Part shown: positions 17,390-28,900 of the stretch, piece by piece | Position numbering within the stretch: position 1 is the stretch's first letter | Layout of the letters: each line of letters opens with the position of its first letter | Assembly (NCBI GenBank): GCA_016713235.1 | Contig: JADJPN010000002.1 | Location: 124,001 to 188,000 of the forward strand | Origin: Hyphomicrobiales bacterium | Lineage (GTDB): Bacteria > Pseudomonadota > Alphaproteobacteria > Rhizobiales > Xanthobacteraceae | DNA: 64,000 nucleotides | Reading direction: 5' to 3' | Notes under the pieces: model-generated | Seen by the model: only the letters and a program-made list of their open reading frames with translations | Told to the model about the DNA's origin: nothing | The model's database searches: none | Program-made: the position numbers and the translations under genes

Positions 17390-18322
17390 ATGAAAAGTGT
17401 TGTCGTCACAGGCGCTTCGACCGGCATTGGCGAAACCACCGCGAAGTATCTCGCGGCGCAGGGCTTCAAGGTTTATGGCAGCGTGCGCAAGTCCGAGGAC
17501 GGCGCGCGGTTGCGCCAAGAGATCGGCGAGAATTTCGAACCGCTGATCTTCGATGTGACCGACGAAGCTGCGATCAAGGTCGCGGCTGCGAAAGTGCGCG
17601 CGGAGCTGAACGGCCAAACGCTCGCGGGTCTCGTGAACAATGCGGGCATTGCGGTGTCCGGTCCATTTCTCGAAACATCGCTCGACAAATGGCGCAAGCA
17701 GTTCGAGGCGAACGTGATCGGGCTCGTCGCGGTAACACAGGCTTTCGCACCACTCCTGGGCGCTGATCTTTCGCTCAAGGGCGAGCCTGGTCGGATCGTC
17801 ATGATCTCTTCGGTTGCGGGAAAACGCGGCAATCCGTTTGCCGGACCGTATTCGGCATCGAAACATGCCGTCGAAGGGCTTTCGGAGTCTCTTCGCCGCG
17901 AGATGCTGCTGTTCGGTATCGACGTCATCGTGATCGGCCCGGGCCCCGTCAAAACGCCGATCTGGGGGAAGGGCGCAGCGCCGGATTTTTCGAAGATGGA
18001 TGGCTCGGCCTATCGCAAGCCGATCGAAGCCGCGTATCACTTCATGCAGGAACTCGGTAAAAATGGGCTACCGCCGGAGGATGTAGCGAAGCTCATCCAC
18101 CACGCACTGACAGGATCGAGCGTGAAGACGCGCTACACGATTACGCCAGGCAAGTTCATGCGCGCCATCATCAACGCGCTGCCCGTGCGGATGTCGGATC
18201 GCATCATCGCAAAGCGCCTGAAGATCGAGCGGTTGCGGCCTTTAATATCCTTATGGCGAGCCAAGCCCGCGCATGAGGCGAAACTAATTAGCCCGCCGCG
18301 AAACATGCGCCGCGACGCATAA
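17390..18322 (+). CDS. SDR family oxidoreductase
   Basis: A 310-residue short-chain dehydrogenase with the cofactor motif VTGASTGIGETT (about residues 6-17), NNAG (about 83-86), and the catalytic Ser-Tyr-Lys set in MISSVAGKRG...YSASKHA. The glycine motif and length fit a classical NAD(P)H-dependent SDR; the substrate is unknown. The C-terminus overlaps the convergent NTF2-like gene by 39 bases. Confidence 0.88.
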   Translation: MKSVVVTGASTGIGETTAKYLAAQGFKVYGSVRKSEDGARLRQEIGENFEPLIFDVTDEAAIKVAAAKVRAELNGQTLAGLVNNAGIAVSGPFLETSLDKWRKQFEANVIGLVAVTQAFAPLLGADLSLKGEPGRIVMISSVAGKRGNPFAGPYSASKHAVEGLSESLRREMLLFGIDVIVIGPGPVKTPIWGKGAAPDFSKMDGSAYRKPIEAAYHFMQELGKNGLPPEDVAKLIHHALTGSSVKTRYTITPGKFMRAIINALPVRMSDRIIAKRLKIERLRPLISLWRAKPAHEAKLISPPRNMRRDA

Positions 18323-18652
18323 CCAGCGGTCGCTTTGTTTCTGCCAGATGTCGGTGTAGCGCCCGCGGCCGTTCGCGCCGCTATCGGCTGTGAAGGCGGT
18401 TGCTGCGTGAATGATCGCGGTGTCGCCGAGAATGCGGATCAGCACATCCCTCTCGGCAATTTTGGAAACGCCGGTGCCTTTTGCAATCTGCGCGAGGAAA
18501 GCTGCGCGGTCCGCGAGCGAGCCGTCGGAGGCGGTGTTCATGAAGTCGGTCGAAAGATGAGCGTCGAACCACGCGACGGCCTTATCCTGAACCGATCTCA
18601 CATACTCGTGGTTTAGTTTCTCGAGGGCGGCGCGATCCTTCTCATGCGTCAT
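18284..18652 (-). CDS. Nuclear transport factor 2-like (SnoaL/DUF4440) protein
   Basis: A 122-residue protein starting MTHEKDRAALEKLNHEYVRSV, with the helix-then-sheet pattern of DUF4440-type NTF2 folds (WFDAHLSTDFMNTASDGS, ERDVLIRILGDTAIIHA, RYTDIWQKQSDRWLCVAAHVS). It probably binds a small molecule or acts as an accessory protein; no function can be assigned. A longer reading frame continues upstream on this strand but is a shadow of the aldehyde dehydrogenase. It is convergent with and overlaps the SDR gene. Confidence 0.75.
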   Translation of the reverse strand: MTHEKDRAALEKLNHEYVRSVQDKAVAWFDAHLSTDFMNTASDGSLADRAAFLAQIAKGTGVSKIAERDVLIRILGDTAIIHAATAFTADSGANGRGRYTDIWQKQSDRWLCVAAHVSRRAN

Positions 18653-18814
18653 CTTCCAGTCCTTTGCTATCCACAAGCCGTTTAACCATAGGGCCCGGTA
18701 GCGTACCGGCGAAACCGGCTTCCGTTCTCGACAACAGAGGTCGAGAATGTCAAATTCGTTGGGAAGCCTACGATCTGGCAAGAACAACAACGAAGCTTTG
18801 CAGGGGAATGTTTC

Positions 18815-20266
18815 ATGCAGAATGTCGCGATGAAAATCGGCGGGCGCGATGCCGGTTCCGCGGACGGCCGTACCTACGACAAGAAAAATCCATTTACGGG
18901 TGAAGTCGTCGCACGCGTGCCGGATGCCGGCCCGCTCGATGCAGTTGCCGCTGTGGGTGCTGCCGCCGCCGCCTTTAAGGAATGGTCGAAGACGCCGCTC
19001 TCCAAGCGCCGCGAAATTCTCTGGAAGGCCGCAGACCTTCTCGCCGCGCGTGCGCCGGAAGTAGCGAAGACCATGACCGCGGAAACCGGCAGCACCTTCG
19101 GCTGGGGCATGTTCAATGCTCTCTTCGCGGCTTCCATTCTGCGCGAAGCGGCAAGCTCGGTTTCGCAGATCACCGGCGAAGTCATCCCGTCCGATCATCC
19201 GGGCAAGATCGCGATGGCCGTGCGCCAGCCGGTCGGTGTCGTGCTCGGCATTGCGCCGTGGAATGCGCCGATGATCCTCGGCGTACGTTCGGTCGCAATG
19301 CCGCTCGCCTGCGGCAACGCGGTCGTGATGAAGGCGTCCGAAGAAACGCCGGGCACGCATCGCATCATCGGTGAAGTGCTTGAGGCCGCCGGTTTGCCAG
19401 CGGGCGCGATCAATATTCTTACTACTTCGCGCGAAGGCGCGGGTGCCGCGGTCGATGCGATGATTGCGGACCCCCGCGTGAAGCGCATCAATTTCACGGG
19501 CTCGACCCATGTCGGCAAGATCATCGCGCAGAGCGCTGCGCGGTTCCTCAAGCCCGTGTTGCTCGAACTTGGCGGTAAGGCGCCGCAAGTCGTGCTCGAC
19601 GACGCCAATCTCGATGACGCGGCAGCGGCGGCAAACTTCGGCGCCTTCATGCATCAAGGGCAGATCTGCATGTCGACCGAGCGGCTGATCGTGCAGAAGC
19701 CGGTGATGGACGAATTCAGCCGTAAGCTGGTCGCAAAGGCTGAAGGCCTGAAGGTAGGCGATCCGGCCAATCCGGAAACGCAGATCGGATGCCTTGTATC
19801 CGAGCGCTCGGTGAAGCGCGTGCACGATCTCGTGAAAGACGCGATCGACCGCGGTGCGCGTGTGCTGACCGGCGGCACGCCGAACGGCATGCTGTTCCCG
19901 CCGACGGTGATCGATCGGGTCACGCCGGAAATGCGCATCTATCGCGAAGAATCGTTCGGTCCCGTTGTCACCGTGGTGCCGGCAACCGACGACGAAGAAG
20001 CGATCCGGCTCGCGAACGATACCGAGTTTGGGCTTTCCTCTTCGGTATTCTCCGGCAGCGTGGACCGCGCTTACGCGGTCGCCTCGCGCATCGAAAGCGG
20101 TATCTGCCATATCAACTCGGCGACGGTTTCGGACGAGCCGCAGATGCCGTTCGGCGGCGTGAAAGATTCCGGCTACGGACGCTTCGGCGGCCGCGCGGGC
20201 ATCAACGAGTTCACCGAGCTGCGCTGGATGACCATTCAAACGGGTCATGCGCATTATCCGATTTAA
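18815..20266 (+). CDS. Aldehyde dehydrogenase (salicylaldehyde/vanillin dehydrogenase-like)
   Basis: NAD(P)-dependent oxidation of an aldehyde to an acid. The 483-residue protein has the full ALDH set: APWNAPMILGVRS (about residue 146), NFTGSTHVGK, catalytic Glu in LELGGKAPQ, catalytic Cys in GQICMSTER, and the C-terminal EESFGPVVTV and GVKDSGYGRFGG. The sequence is closest in style to aromatic aldehyde dehydrogenases, but this is an impression only. It ends before a strong bidirectional hairpin. Confidence 0.9.
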   Translation: MQNVAMKIGGRDAGSADGRTYDKKNPFTGEVVARVPDAGPLDAVAAVGAAAAAFKEWSKTPLSKRREILWKAADLLAARAPEVAKTMTAETGSTFGWGMFNALFAASILREAASSVSQITGEVIPSDHPGKIAMAVRQPVGVVLGIAPWNAPMILGVRSVAMPLACGNAVVMKASEETPGTHRIIGEVLEAAGLPAGAINILTTSREGAGAAVDAMIADPRVKRINFTGSTHVGKIIAQSAARFLKPVLLELGGKAPQVVLDDANLDDAAAAANFGAFMHQGQICMSTERLIVQKPVMDEFSRKLVAKAEGLKVGDPANPETQIGCLVSERSVKRVHDLVKDAIDRGARVLTGGTPNGMLFPPTVIDRVTPEMRIYREESFGPVVTVVPATDDEEAIRLANDTEFGLSSSVFSGSVDRAYAVASRIESGICHINSATVSDEPQMPFGGVKDSGYGRFGGRAGINEFTELRWMTIQTGHAHYPI

Positions 20267-20287
20267 TTTCGTCGAAATGAAATAAGA

Positions 20288-20318
20288 ACGGGCGGAGAAT
20301 TCTCCGCCCGTCTTTTTT
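20288..20318. terminator. Strong terminator between convergent genes
   Basis: A perfect 11-bp stem (ACGGGCGGAGA / TCTCCGCCCGT with a two-base centre) followed by TCTTTTTT on the plus strand. It ends the aldehyde dehydrogenase transcript; the A-rich left flank (AATAAG) gives only weak termination in the other direction. Confidence 0.9.
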
Positions 20319-20345
20319 ATTACTGCGCGTAAGGCGAGATCGTCT

Positions 20346-20852
20346 TCAGAGGCCCCATCCCGGCGCGAGCAGGATGAAAGCCCAGACGATCGCGGATGAA
20401 ACATTCGCGAGTTGAAATTTCCAGTGCGGCACGGCGAAGATGCCGGCGGCTAGCGGAACGAACGCGCGCAACGGACCGGAGAAGCGGCCGATGAAAACGC
20501 CAAACGCACCCCATTTCTGCGTAAACACGTCGGCGTTCTTCGTAAATTCAGGGTAGTTGGAGAGCGGCCAGCGGTGGTGCGCGGTGTCCTTAAAGTAGTA
20601 GCCCACCACGTAAGAGAGCCAGTCGCCGAGGATCGCGCCGATCACCGCGCCCCACCACACCGGCCAGAAATCGAGGCCCGCGCTTCCGATCAACCCGCCG
20701 ATCCCGACCAGCATCACGGTCGCCGGCACGAAGAAGGAGACGACCGCAAGCGACTCCGCGAAGCACAGTAGCGCGACGATGAACGGCGCCCAGCCCTGAT
20801 TGGCCTTTACGAAGGCGATCACGTCCGCTGCGATGGATTCGAAGTAGTGCAT
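20346..20852 (-). CDS. DedA family membrane protein
   Basis: A 168-residue integral membrane protein of the DedA/SNARE-associated family, now linked to polyprenyl-phosphate or lipid flipping. The family signature is present: FAESLAVVSFFVPATVML, GAVIGAILGDWLSYVVGYY with the key acidic Asp, FIGRFSGPLRAFVPLAAG with the key Arg residues. The stop comes soon after LAPGWGL, a little early; a two-base change there would add KTISPYAQ. Confidence 0.85.
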   Translation of the reverse strand: MHYFESIAADVIAFVKANQGWAPFIVALLCFAESLAVVSFFVPATVMLVGIGGLIGSAGLDFWPVWWGAVIGAILGDWLSYVVGYYFKDTAHHRWPLSNYPEFTKNADVFTQKWGAFGVFIGRFSGPLRAFVPLAAGIFAVPHWKFQLANVSSAIVWAFILLAPGWGL

Positions 20853-20944
20853 TGCGTTTGTCCCGCTTCCTTTTCCACGTCTGTTTCACATAATAGCGGG
20901 GTAATGGAAATCCTACACGCGCTCCTGTCCAATCGGAGCTATGG

Positions 20945-21805
20945 TTGATCGTAATGAATCTCCTCTCCATCCAGTCCCATGTCGCCTATGGCCACGTCGG
21001 CAACGCTGCGGCGACGTTTCCCTTGCAGCGTCTGGGCGCGGAAGTGTGGCCGGTCCACACCGTGCAGTTCTCGAACCACACCGGTTATGGCGCTTGGCGG
21101 GGGCAAGTGTTTGGCGCGGACCTTATTCGCGACGTCATGGCCGGCATCGAGGAGCGCGGCGTATTGCCAAAATGCGACGGCGTGCTGTCGGGCTATATGG
21201 GCGACGCGGCGATCGGTGAGGCGATCCTCGGTGCTGCTGCCAAGGTGAAAGCCGCGAATGCAAACGCGCAGTATTGCTGCGATCCCGTGATCGGGGATGT
21301 CGGACGCGGCGTGTTCGTGCGGCCTGGCATTCCGGAATTCATGCGCGGCAAGGCCGTGCCGGAAGCCGATGTCATTACGCCGAACCAGTTCGAGCTCGAC
21401 TATCTATCCGGATTAAAAATAACCGCGCTTTCGGATGCCTTGAAGGCGGTGAAGCGGCTGCACAACGTGGGGCCAAAGACGATTCTGGTCACGAGTCTGC
21501 ATGTCGAAGATACGCCGAAGGATTCGATCGATCTCATTGCATCGGGGCCGGACGGAATCTTCCGATTGCGGACGCCACTGCTCGATATTTCCGTGAATGG
21601 CGCAGGCGACGCTATCGCGGCGCTGTTTTTCTTTCATCTCCTGAAGACAAAATCTTCGGCGGAGGCGTTGTCGAGCGCAGCCTCGTCTATCTTCGGCCTG
21701 ATGAAGCGGACGAAGGAGGAGGGCTCACGGGAGATTCTCCTTATTGAGGCGCAGGAAGAGTTTGTCAGTCCGGCGCGTAAATTCCATGCCGAGAAGATTG
21801 GATAG
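20945..21805 (+). CDS. pdxY: Pyridoxal kinase PdxY
   Basis: Salvage of vitamin B6: phosphorylation of pyridoxal to PLP. The 286-residue protein has the N-terminal LLSIQSHVAYGHVGNAAATF motif, the YxxDPVIGD variant CCDPVIGDVG, ITPNQFELDYLSG, and the anion-hole motif NGAGDAIAALFF. GGAG lies six bases before the TTG at 20945; the ATG at 20954 is the alternative start. It is followed by a PPK2 gene after 11 bases. Confidence 0.9.
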   Translation: MIVMNLLSIQSHVAYGHVGNAAATFPLQRLGAEVWPVHTVQFSNHTGYGAWRGQVFGADLIRDVMAGIEERGVLPKCDGVLSGYMGDAAIGEAILGAAAKVKAANANAQYCCDPVIGDVGRGVFVRPGIPEFMRGKAVPEADVITPNQFELDYLSGLKITALSDALKAVKRLHNVGPKTILVTSLHVEDTPKDSIDLIASGPDGIFRLRTPLLDISVNGAGDAIAALFFFHLLKTKSSAEALSSAASSIFGLMKRTKEEGSREILLIEAQEEFVSPARKFHAEKIG

Positions 21806-21816
21806 GAATCCGCAAA

Positions 21817-22704
21817 ATGACGATAGATCGCGCAAAGATGCTGTCTCAGTACCGGATCACCGCGCCGGAGAAATTCCGGCTGAAGGACATGAATCCAGGC
21901 GACAGCTTCGGACTCACGCTTTCGAAGGACGAAGCCAAAGACGAATTGAAAGACGTGGTGAAGGAAATCTCCAAGAAACAGGAGATGCTTTTCGCGCAGG
22001 ATCAATGGTCGCTGCTTGTGATCCTGCAGGCGATGGATGCCGCCGGTAAGGATAGCGTGCTCGATAAGGTCATGTCCGGCATCAATCCGCAAGGATGCCA
22101 GGTTACATCTTTCAAGGCGCCGACATCGACGGAACTCGATCATGACTGGCTCTGGCGCACGACGGTTGCACTGCCCGAGCGTGGCCGCATTGGCGTGTTC
22201 AACCGCTCTTACTACGAAGAGGTGCTAGTCGTTCGCGTGCATCCGGAGATTCTCGGGAAGCAGCGTCTGCCGAAGATGCTGGCTGGAAAAGATATCTGGC
22301 AGGAACGCTTCGACGACATTCGCGGCTTCGAGAAGCATATGGCGCGCAACGGCACAAAAATTCTGAAGTTCTTTCTCAACGTCTCCAAGGAAGAACAGAA
22401 GAAGCGCTTTCTGGACCGGATCGACGAGCCGGACAAGAACTGGAAATTCAACGCGGGCGACGTCGAAGAGCGCAAGCTCTGGAGCCAGTACATGGACGCT
22501 TACGAAGACGCGATCCGCAATACCAGCACCGATCACGCGCCCTGGTATGTGGTGCCGGCCGACAAGAAGTGGTTCACACGGCTCGTGGTCGCACACGCCA
22601 TGAACGAAGCGCTTGAAGGTCTCGGCCTGGCTTATCCGAAGGTGGATGCCGCCGCGCTGGAGGAGATGAAAAAGGCGCGTGAAGCTCTCTCGAAAGAGAA
22701 GTAA
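21817..22704 (+). CDS. ppk2: Polyphosphate kinase 2 (PPK2) family protein
   Basis: PPK2 enzymes use polyphosphate to phosphorylate nucleotides or nucleoside monophosphates. The 295-residue protein has the Walker A motif LQAMDAAGKDS (about residues 71-81), the Walker B and lid regions (GVFNRSYYEEVLVVRVHPE, WKFNAGDVEERKLW), and FLNVSKEEQKKRFLDR. Length and motifs fit the class I single-domain form. It is probably co-transcribed with pdxY. Confidence 0.88.
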   Translation: MTIDRAKMLSQYRITAPEKFRLKDMNPGDSFGLTLSKDEAKDELKDVVKEISKKQEMLFAQDQWSLLVILQAMDAAGKDSVLDKVMSGINPQGCQVTSFKAPTSTELDHDWLWRTTVALPERGRIGVFNRSYYEEVLVVRVHPEILGKQRLPKMLAGKDIWQERFDDIRGFEKHMARNGTKILKFFLNVSKEEQKKRFLDRIDEPDKNWKFNAGDVEERKLWSQYMDAYEDAIRNTSTDHAPWYVVPADKKWFTRLVVAHAMNEALEGLGLAYPKVDAAALEEMKKAREALSKEK

Positions 22705-23034
22705 TCAGCGGTAACCGTACTTCTTCTTCACTGTCGCAAGCTCGCGGTTTGCTCCAGCCGCGTCCCCGGAAGCGCATACCGCGCGCACGGGGCCGAGATC
22801 AGTCGCGATCCGCGGAAACACGTTACGGTCGAGCGAACCGGTGCTAACGTCGGCAGCGATCACCTGTTGAAACTGGTTGATCCCCCGCGTGCATTCCGCG
22901 GGGCCGGATGCCGGCTCGAGCGAAGCAATCTGCGGATCGGGCGCAGCAGTCTGTTGCTGCGGAGGCGGCGCCGAAGTGCTCGTGCAGGCCGCGCAAAGCA
23001 GGAGGATAGGCAAGCTGAAGAAGGTGCGTTTCAT
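22705..23034 (-). CDS. Small lipoprotein, hypothetical
   Basis: A 109-residue protein with a lipoprotein signal peptide: MKRTFFSLPILLLCAACTSTSAPPP, lipobox LCAAC with Cys17 as the lipidated residue, then a Pro/Gln-rich linker. A short region with two Cys (ECTRGINQFQQVIAADV, VRAVCASGDAAGANREL) follows. Function unknown. Convergent with ppk2; the stop is directly next to the ppk2 stop. Upstream in-frame codons are ignored because the signal peptide sets the start. Confidence 0.72.
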   Translation of the reverse strand: MKRTFFSLPILLLCAACTSTSAPPPQQQTAAPDPQIASLEPASGPAECTRGINQFQQVIAADVSTGSLDRNVFPRIATDLGPVRAVCASGDAAGANRELATVKKKYGYR

Positions 23035-23108
23035 CCCGGATGCCTTTTTGATGATCGCGAATTTGTACCGAAATGAATCTTGATGCAATATTAAGCGACA
23101 GGTGACCC

Positions 23109-23909
23109 ATGCGCGCAGTCGTAGTTTTACTTGTTTTTCTTGCCGCCACTTTTTCGGCTGCTGTCGCAAGCGCGGCCGAACCGACGGTCGAAATCCCGTC
23201 ACGTAACCAGAAGATCCGCGCGATCCTGCTGAAGCCGGAGCAGCCCGTCGCGAGTGTCATCCTTCTGGTTGGCGGCCACGGCCAGATGGATATCGCAGCG
23301 GATGGTGCGATCAAGTGGGGCCGCGGCAATCAGCTCATTCGCACGCGCGCCGATTATTTCAAGCAAGGTTTCGCGGTTCTTGTCCCCGACATCGCGCCGG
23401 ACTGGAAATGTCCGGAAAGGAAGCCGGTGAGTGGTTATCGCTGGCACGCGCGGCACGGCGGCGATCTCGGTGCGCTGGTGGCCTACATGCGCACGATCGC
23501 GGAGCCGGTTGTGGTTGTCGGCACGAGCCGCGCCGCGGTTTCCGCGGGCGTGATGCTGCTCGTGACCGAAGGCAAGAACCGGCCCGATTATGTAGTGCTT
23601 ACAGCGCCAATGCTGATGCCGGCCGGGAACCAGCCGAGCTTTCAGAAAGCCATTCAAGGCAACGCGCGCAGAGCGCAGATTCCGATGCTGCTCGTTGGCA
23701 ACAAGAAAGACCAATGCAAATTCACGCTGCCGGCATCGATCGAAGCGTTCCGGCGATGGCGCGGCGGCGACAAACTCGACATCCTGATGCTCGACGGTCC
23801 ACAGGGAACGGGGCATCCCTGCGAAGCACGTGCCGCGCATGGCTTCGCCGAGATCGACGATCAGGTCGTCAATGCCGTGTCGGACTGGATCAAACGACAA
23901 AAGCCCTGA
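23109..23909 (+). CDS. Secreted alpha/beta-hydrolase-like protein
   Basis: A 266-residue protein with a signal peptide (about residues 1-22, cut after ASA). It has an alpha/beta-hydrolase-like core: GGHGQMD as oxyanion region, GTSRAA as a modified nucleophile elbow with Ser, and DGPQGTGHPCEARAAHGF near the C-terminus with candidate His. Substrate unknown. Divergent from the small lipoprotein gene. Confidence 0.75.
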   Translation: MRAVVVLLVFLAATFSAAVASAAEPTVEIPSRNQKIRAILLKPEQPVASVILLVGGHGQMDIAADGAIKWGRGNQLIRTRADYFKQGFAVLVPDIAPDWKCPERKPVSGYRWHARHGGDLGALVAYMRTIAEPVVVVGTSRAAVSAGVMLLVTEGKNRPDYVVLTAPMLMPAGNQPSFQKAIQGNARRAQIPMLLVGNKKDQCKFTLPASIEAFRRWRGGDKLDILMLDGPQGTGHPCEARAAHGFAEIDDQVVNAVSDWIKRQKP

Positions 23910-23983
23910 CCTATTTTGGCTGTGCAAAGTTGCAGCTTGCCTGGGCCGGAGAGGGCCGGTAGAAACCGGCCGTCGCTTACGGA

Positions 23984-24012
23984 TTGCTAACCGCCGTCCG
24001 CCAAGTTGATAT
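23984..24012 (+). promoter_or_regulatory. Promoter candidate for leuA leader
   Basis: TTGCTA, a 17-base spacer and TGATAT lie about 27 bases before the leader peptide ATG. The 322-base gap between the hydrolase and leuA otherwise holds the leader peptide and its hairpins. Confidence 0.35.
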
Positions 24013-24038
24013 GCGAATCGAGAGCAAAGCCTGACGCC

Positions 24039-24134
24039 ATGATGAGCTTCCACAATATGCGTCTTGCCACCCGGATCGGCACGATCCCGGGCGCCGCTCT
24101 CATTCCGGGCCTCCTTCTTCTTCGCCGCCCCTGA
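24039..24134 (+). CDS. leuA leader peptide
   Basis: A 31-codon reading frame (ATG-ATG start) ends GLLLLRRP before its TGA. Four consecutive leucine codons (CTC CTT CTT CTT) directly before the stop, 97 bases upstream of leuA, are the mark of a leucine attenuation leader. Ribosome stalling at these codons would change folding of the RNA that follows. The call rests on codon content and position. Confidence 0.78.
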   Translation: MMSFHNMRLATRIGTIPGAALIPGLLLLRRP

Positions 24135-24167
24135 GGGCCGGCTGGGCGCACGCGCCTTGGCACTCAG
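24131..24167 (+). promoter_or_regulatory. Hairpin after leuA leader (attenuator candidate)
   Basis: CTGAG (24131-24135) pairs with CTCAG (24163-24167), with inner pairs GCC/GGC and GGCG/CGCC. It starts within the leader stop region, so a stalled ribosome would affect it. No T-run follows, so the mechanism may not be a simple intrinsic terminator. Confidence 0.5.
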
Positions 24168-24231
24168 GGGATCAGACGAACGAAACCCCGGAGCGCACTG
24201 AAGTGGCGCAAAGCCTAGGAGGAACAGAGCC

Positions 24232-25818
<1,587 letters not shown>

Positions 25819-25839
25819 AAACACTCATCAAGCAAAAAG

Positions 25840-25934
25840 AAACGGGCCGCGTTCTGATCTCTGATTTATCCGAGATCAGGATATAAAATGCCCAAGTCGG
25901 TTAAAGCCGACTTGGGAGCGCGGCCCGTTTTGCT
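25840..25934. terminator. Three-way-junction terminator after leuA
   Basis: A 12-bp outer stem (AAACGGGCCGCG with CGCGGCCCGTTT, 25840-25851 and 25919-25930) encloses two further hairpins: CTGATCTC/GAGATCAG (25854-25861 with 25872-25879) and CCCAAGTCGG/CCGACTTGGG (25891-25900 with 25907-25916). The right arm runs into TTTTGCTTTTA. It terminates leuA; on the other strand it lies past the RND gene, whose stop it nearly touches. The two-hairpin interior is unusual for a plain terminator. Confidence 0.75.
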
Positions 25935-25935
25935 T

Positions 25936-28900
25936 TTATTCGGCTGGCACCATCTTGCCATCACCCTGCTTTGGCTTTGGCTCTTTCTTGCCGAAGGTGC
26001 GTCTGCGCCACTCCGCCATATTTTCGATAGCCATGAGCAGGGCAGGAGTCACGACCAGCGTCAGCACGGTCGCAAAGCCGAGACCGAACACGATGGCAGT
26101 GGAAAGATTGATCCACCATTGTGTCGCCGGCGCGCCGACAGCGACTTCGCGCATGACGAAGTCGAGATTCACGCCGAATGCAATCGGCAGGACGCCGAGG
26201 ATCGCGGCGACCGCCGTCAGCACCACTGGTCGCGCACGTTCGCGGCAGGTGAGAAGAATTGCGTCGTAGGCTTTCATGCCCTCCTCGCGCAATCGATCGT
26301 AGGTGTCGATGAGCACAATGTTATTGTTCACAATCACGCCCGCGTTTGCGATCACGCCGATGCCGCCCATGACCACGCCGAAGGGCTGGCCCATAATCAT
26401 GAAGCCGAGCATGACGCCGAAAGTAGAAAGCACGACCGCCGTCAGCACGACGAACACCGAAGTGATCTTGTTGAACTGCGCAAGCAGGATCGTGAAGATC
26501 AGGAAGATAGCGGTAACGAACGCGGTGACGAGGAAGGCGCTGGCTTTTTCGCGCTCTTCGTCCTCGCCTTTGAGCTTCCACAACACGCCCTGACCAAGGT
26601 CGAGCTTCGATAGTTCAGCTGCGATTTCCTGCTGCACCACGGAGCTTTGCGCACCAGCGGCGACGTTCGACTGCACCGTGATAATACGATTGGCGTTGAC
26701 ACGCTTGATGTTGCCGACCTTCTTCGCGGGCACACGTTCCACGAAGTTGCCGAGCGGGACGTGGCCGACGGTGGTCTGCGCGCGCAACTCGTCGATCTGG
26801 CCGAGCGAGCGTAACTCGGGCGGGAAGCGAATGATGATATCGACGGGCTTGTCGGCTTCCGCTGGACGATAGTCGGTTATCTTCAGCCCGTTGGTGACGA
26901 GCTGTACCGCGCTGCCGACAGTCGCAGCACTTGCGCCATATTGTGCCGCGAGCGCTTTATTCACCTGGATGGTCCAGTCGATGCCCGGAAGCTGCTGGCC
27001 GTCGTCGAGATCGCGCACCTGTGGATGCTTCGCGACAACGGCCGTTACCTTCGCGGCCGCCGCCGGCAGAAGATCGGGGTTGAGCGCGGAGAGTTGCACC
27101 TGCACCGGCTTGCCGGTCGGCGGGCCCGCGCGCGGGGCGGTCACCTCGATCTGGATACCGGGAAGATCCTTCGTCGCTTCCCGCATCTGATCCATGATCA
27201 CGCGCGCGGTTGGACGGGTTTTCCAGTCGGCAAATTCGAACTGCATGACGCCGACGGTGTCTTCCGAAAGCTCGTCCATGCCGCGCGGCTGGTCGCCGAT
27301 GCGGGAATAGACGGTCGAAAGACCGGGGAACTTCAGCACGCGCGCCTCGACCTGGCGCATCATGCGGTCTTTTTCGTCGACCGAAAGATTGCCGCGGGCG
27401 TGGATCACGACCTGACCGAAATCAGGCTCGACGTCAGGGAAGAATTCGACGCCGCGGCCGAGGCGGCCATAGGCCTGCTGAATTACGACCAGCACCGCGA
27501 AAACGATTAGGATCGTCGTGCCGGGACTGCCGATTGCGCGCTTCACAAGCCGCATATAGGGGCCGCTATCGGATACGCGGTCGTCATGTGGCACGGGCGC
27601 CGCACGGCCGAACAGCGCGCCGAGTGTCGGCGTGAAGATCAGCGCCACAACCATCGAGGCAAACAGCGTCGCGATCAGCGTGATCGGCATGTATTTCATA
27701 AATTCGCCGACCACGCCTGGCCAGAACAGGAGCGGTGAGAACGCGGCGATACGCGTGAGCGTCGCGGAGATCACGGGTGCAGCCATGCGTTTTGCTGCAA
27801 GCGAATAGGCCGCGCGGGGCTCCATGCCTTCGGACATGCGCCGTTCCGCGAATTCGGAAACGATGATCGCGTCGTCCACCAGCATGCCGACCGCGAGGAT
27901 CAGCGAGAACAGCACGACGATGTTGATCGTGAGCCCTGCGAGGTAGAGCCCCAGAACGCCCGTCAAGAACGATGCCGGAATCGCGATGCCGATAAAGACA
28001 GAAGCGCGCAGGCCAAGCGCGAACAGAATAATGACCGTGACGAGCAGCACCGCGGTCGCGACTGCGTTCTGCAAGTCATGCAGCATGATGCGGATCGTTT
28101 TCGACTTGTCCTGCGTATAGGAGATCTTGACCGCTTCCGGCCAGGTTTTCTGCAATTGTTCAACGACCTTCTTCACGCCGTCGACGGTGTTGATGAGGTT
28201 TTCGCCGGTGCGTTTCGACACTTCGATGGTCATGGCCGGCTGGCCGTTGACGCGCGTGATGGTGAGGGCATCCTTGAAGGTCGGGCGCACTTCCGCGATG
28301 TCGCCGAGCGTGATGCTGGCCTGCGCCGTTGCGGCAACCGGAATGCGAAGCACGTCTTCAGGCCGTTCGATCAGCGACGGAACTTTGACCGCGAAGCGGC
28401 CGGTTTCGCCTTCAAGAGCGCCCGCAGCCACCAGCGAGTTCGACGCGCGAGTGACTTGCAGTAACTGATCGAGGGAGACGTTGTAGCTCTTCATTAATGC
28501 CGGATTGGCGATGATCTCGACAACCTCGTCGCGTGCACCGCGCAGTTCGGCGGAAAGCACCCCCGGAGCTTGTTCGATCGCGTTCTTTGTCGTGCGCGCA
28601 ATGCGCAGCAGCGTGCGCTCGGGCACATCGCCTGAAAGCGCAACAACAATCACCGGATAGAGCGAGAGGTTTACCTCTTGCACCAACGGCTCTTCCATGT
28701 CGGTCGGCATGTCGCGCTTGGCTTCATCGACCTTCGCTCGTACATCCGCGAGCGCGGATTTGGAATCGAACCCGGCCTGGAATTCGAGGAGCACGAAGCC
28801 GCCGCTCTCGAAGGCTTGGCTGCGCATTTCCTTGACGTTGCCGACGGATTTCAGCTTGGTTTCGACGGGACGCAGCAAAAGGCGCTCGGCGTCCTCCGGG

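Noticed and set aside
18284..20404. A 706-codon minus-strand frame.
   Set aside because: All but the last 122 codons are a shadow of the aldehyde dehydrogenase; only the NTF2-like tail has family sense.
20320..20514. Alternative C-terminal frame of the DedA protein.
   Set aside because: Only the last eight residues could belong to DedA; the current stop gives a near-normal protein, so evidence is too weak.
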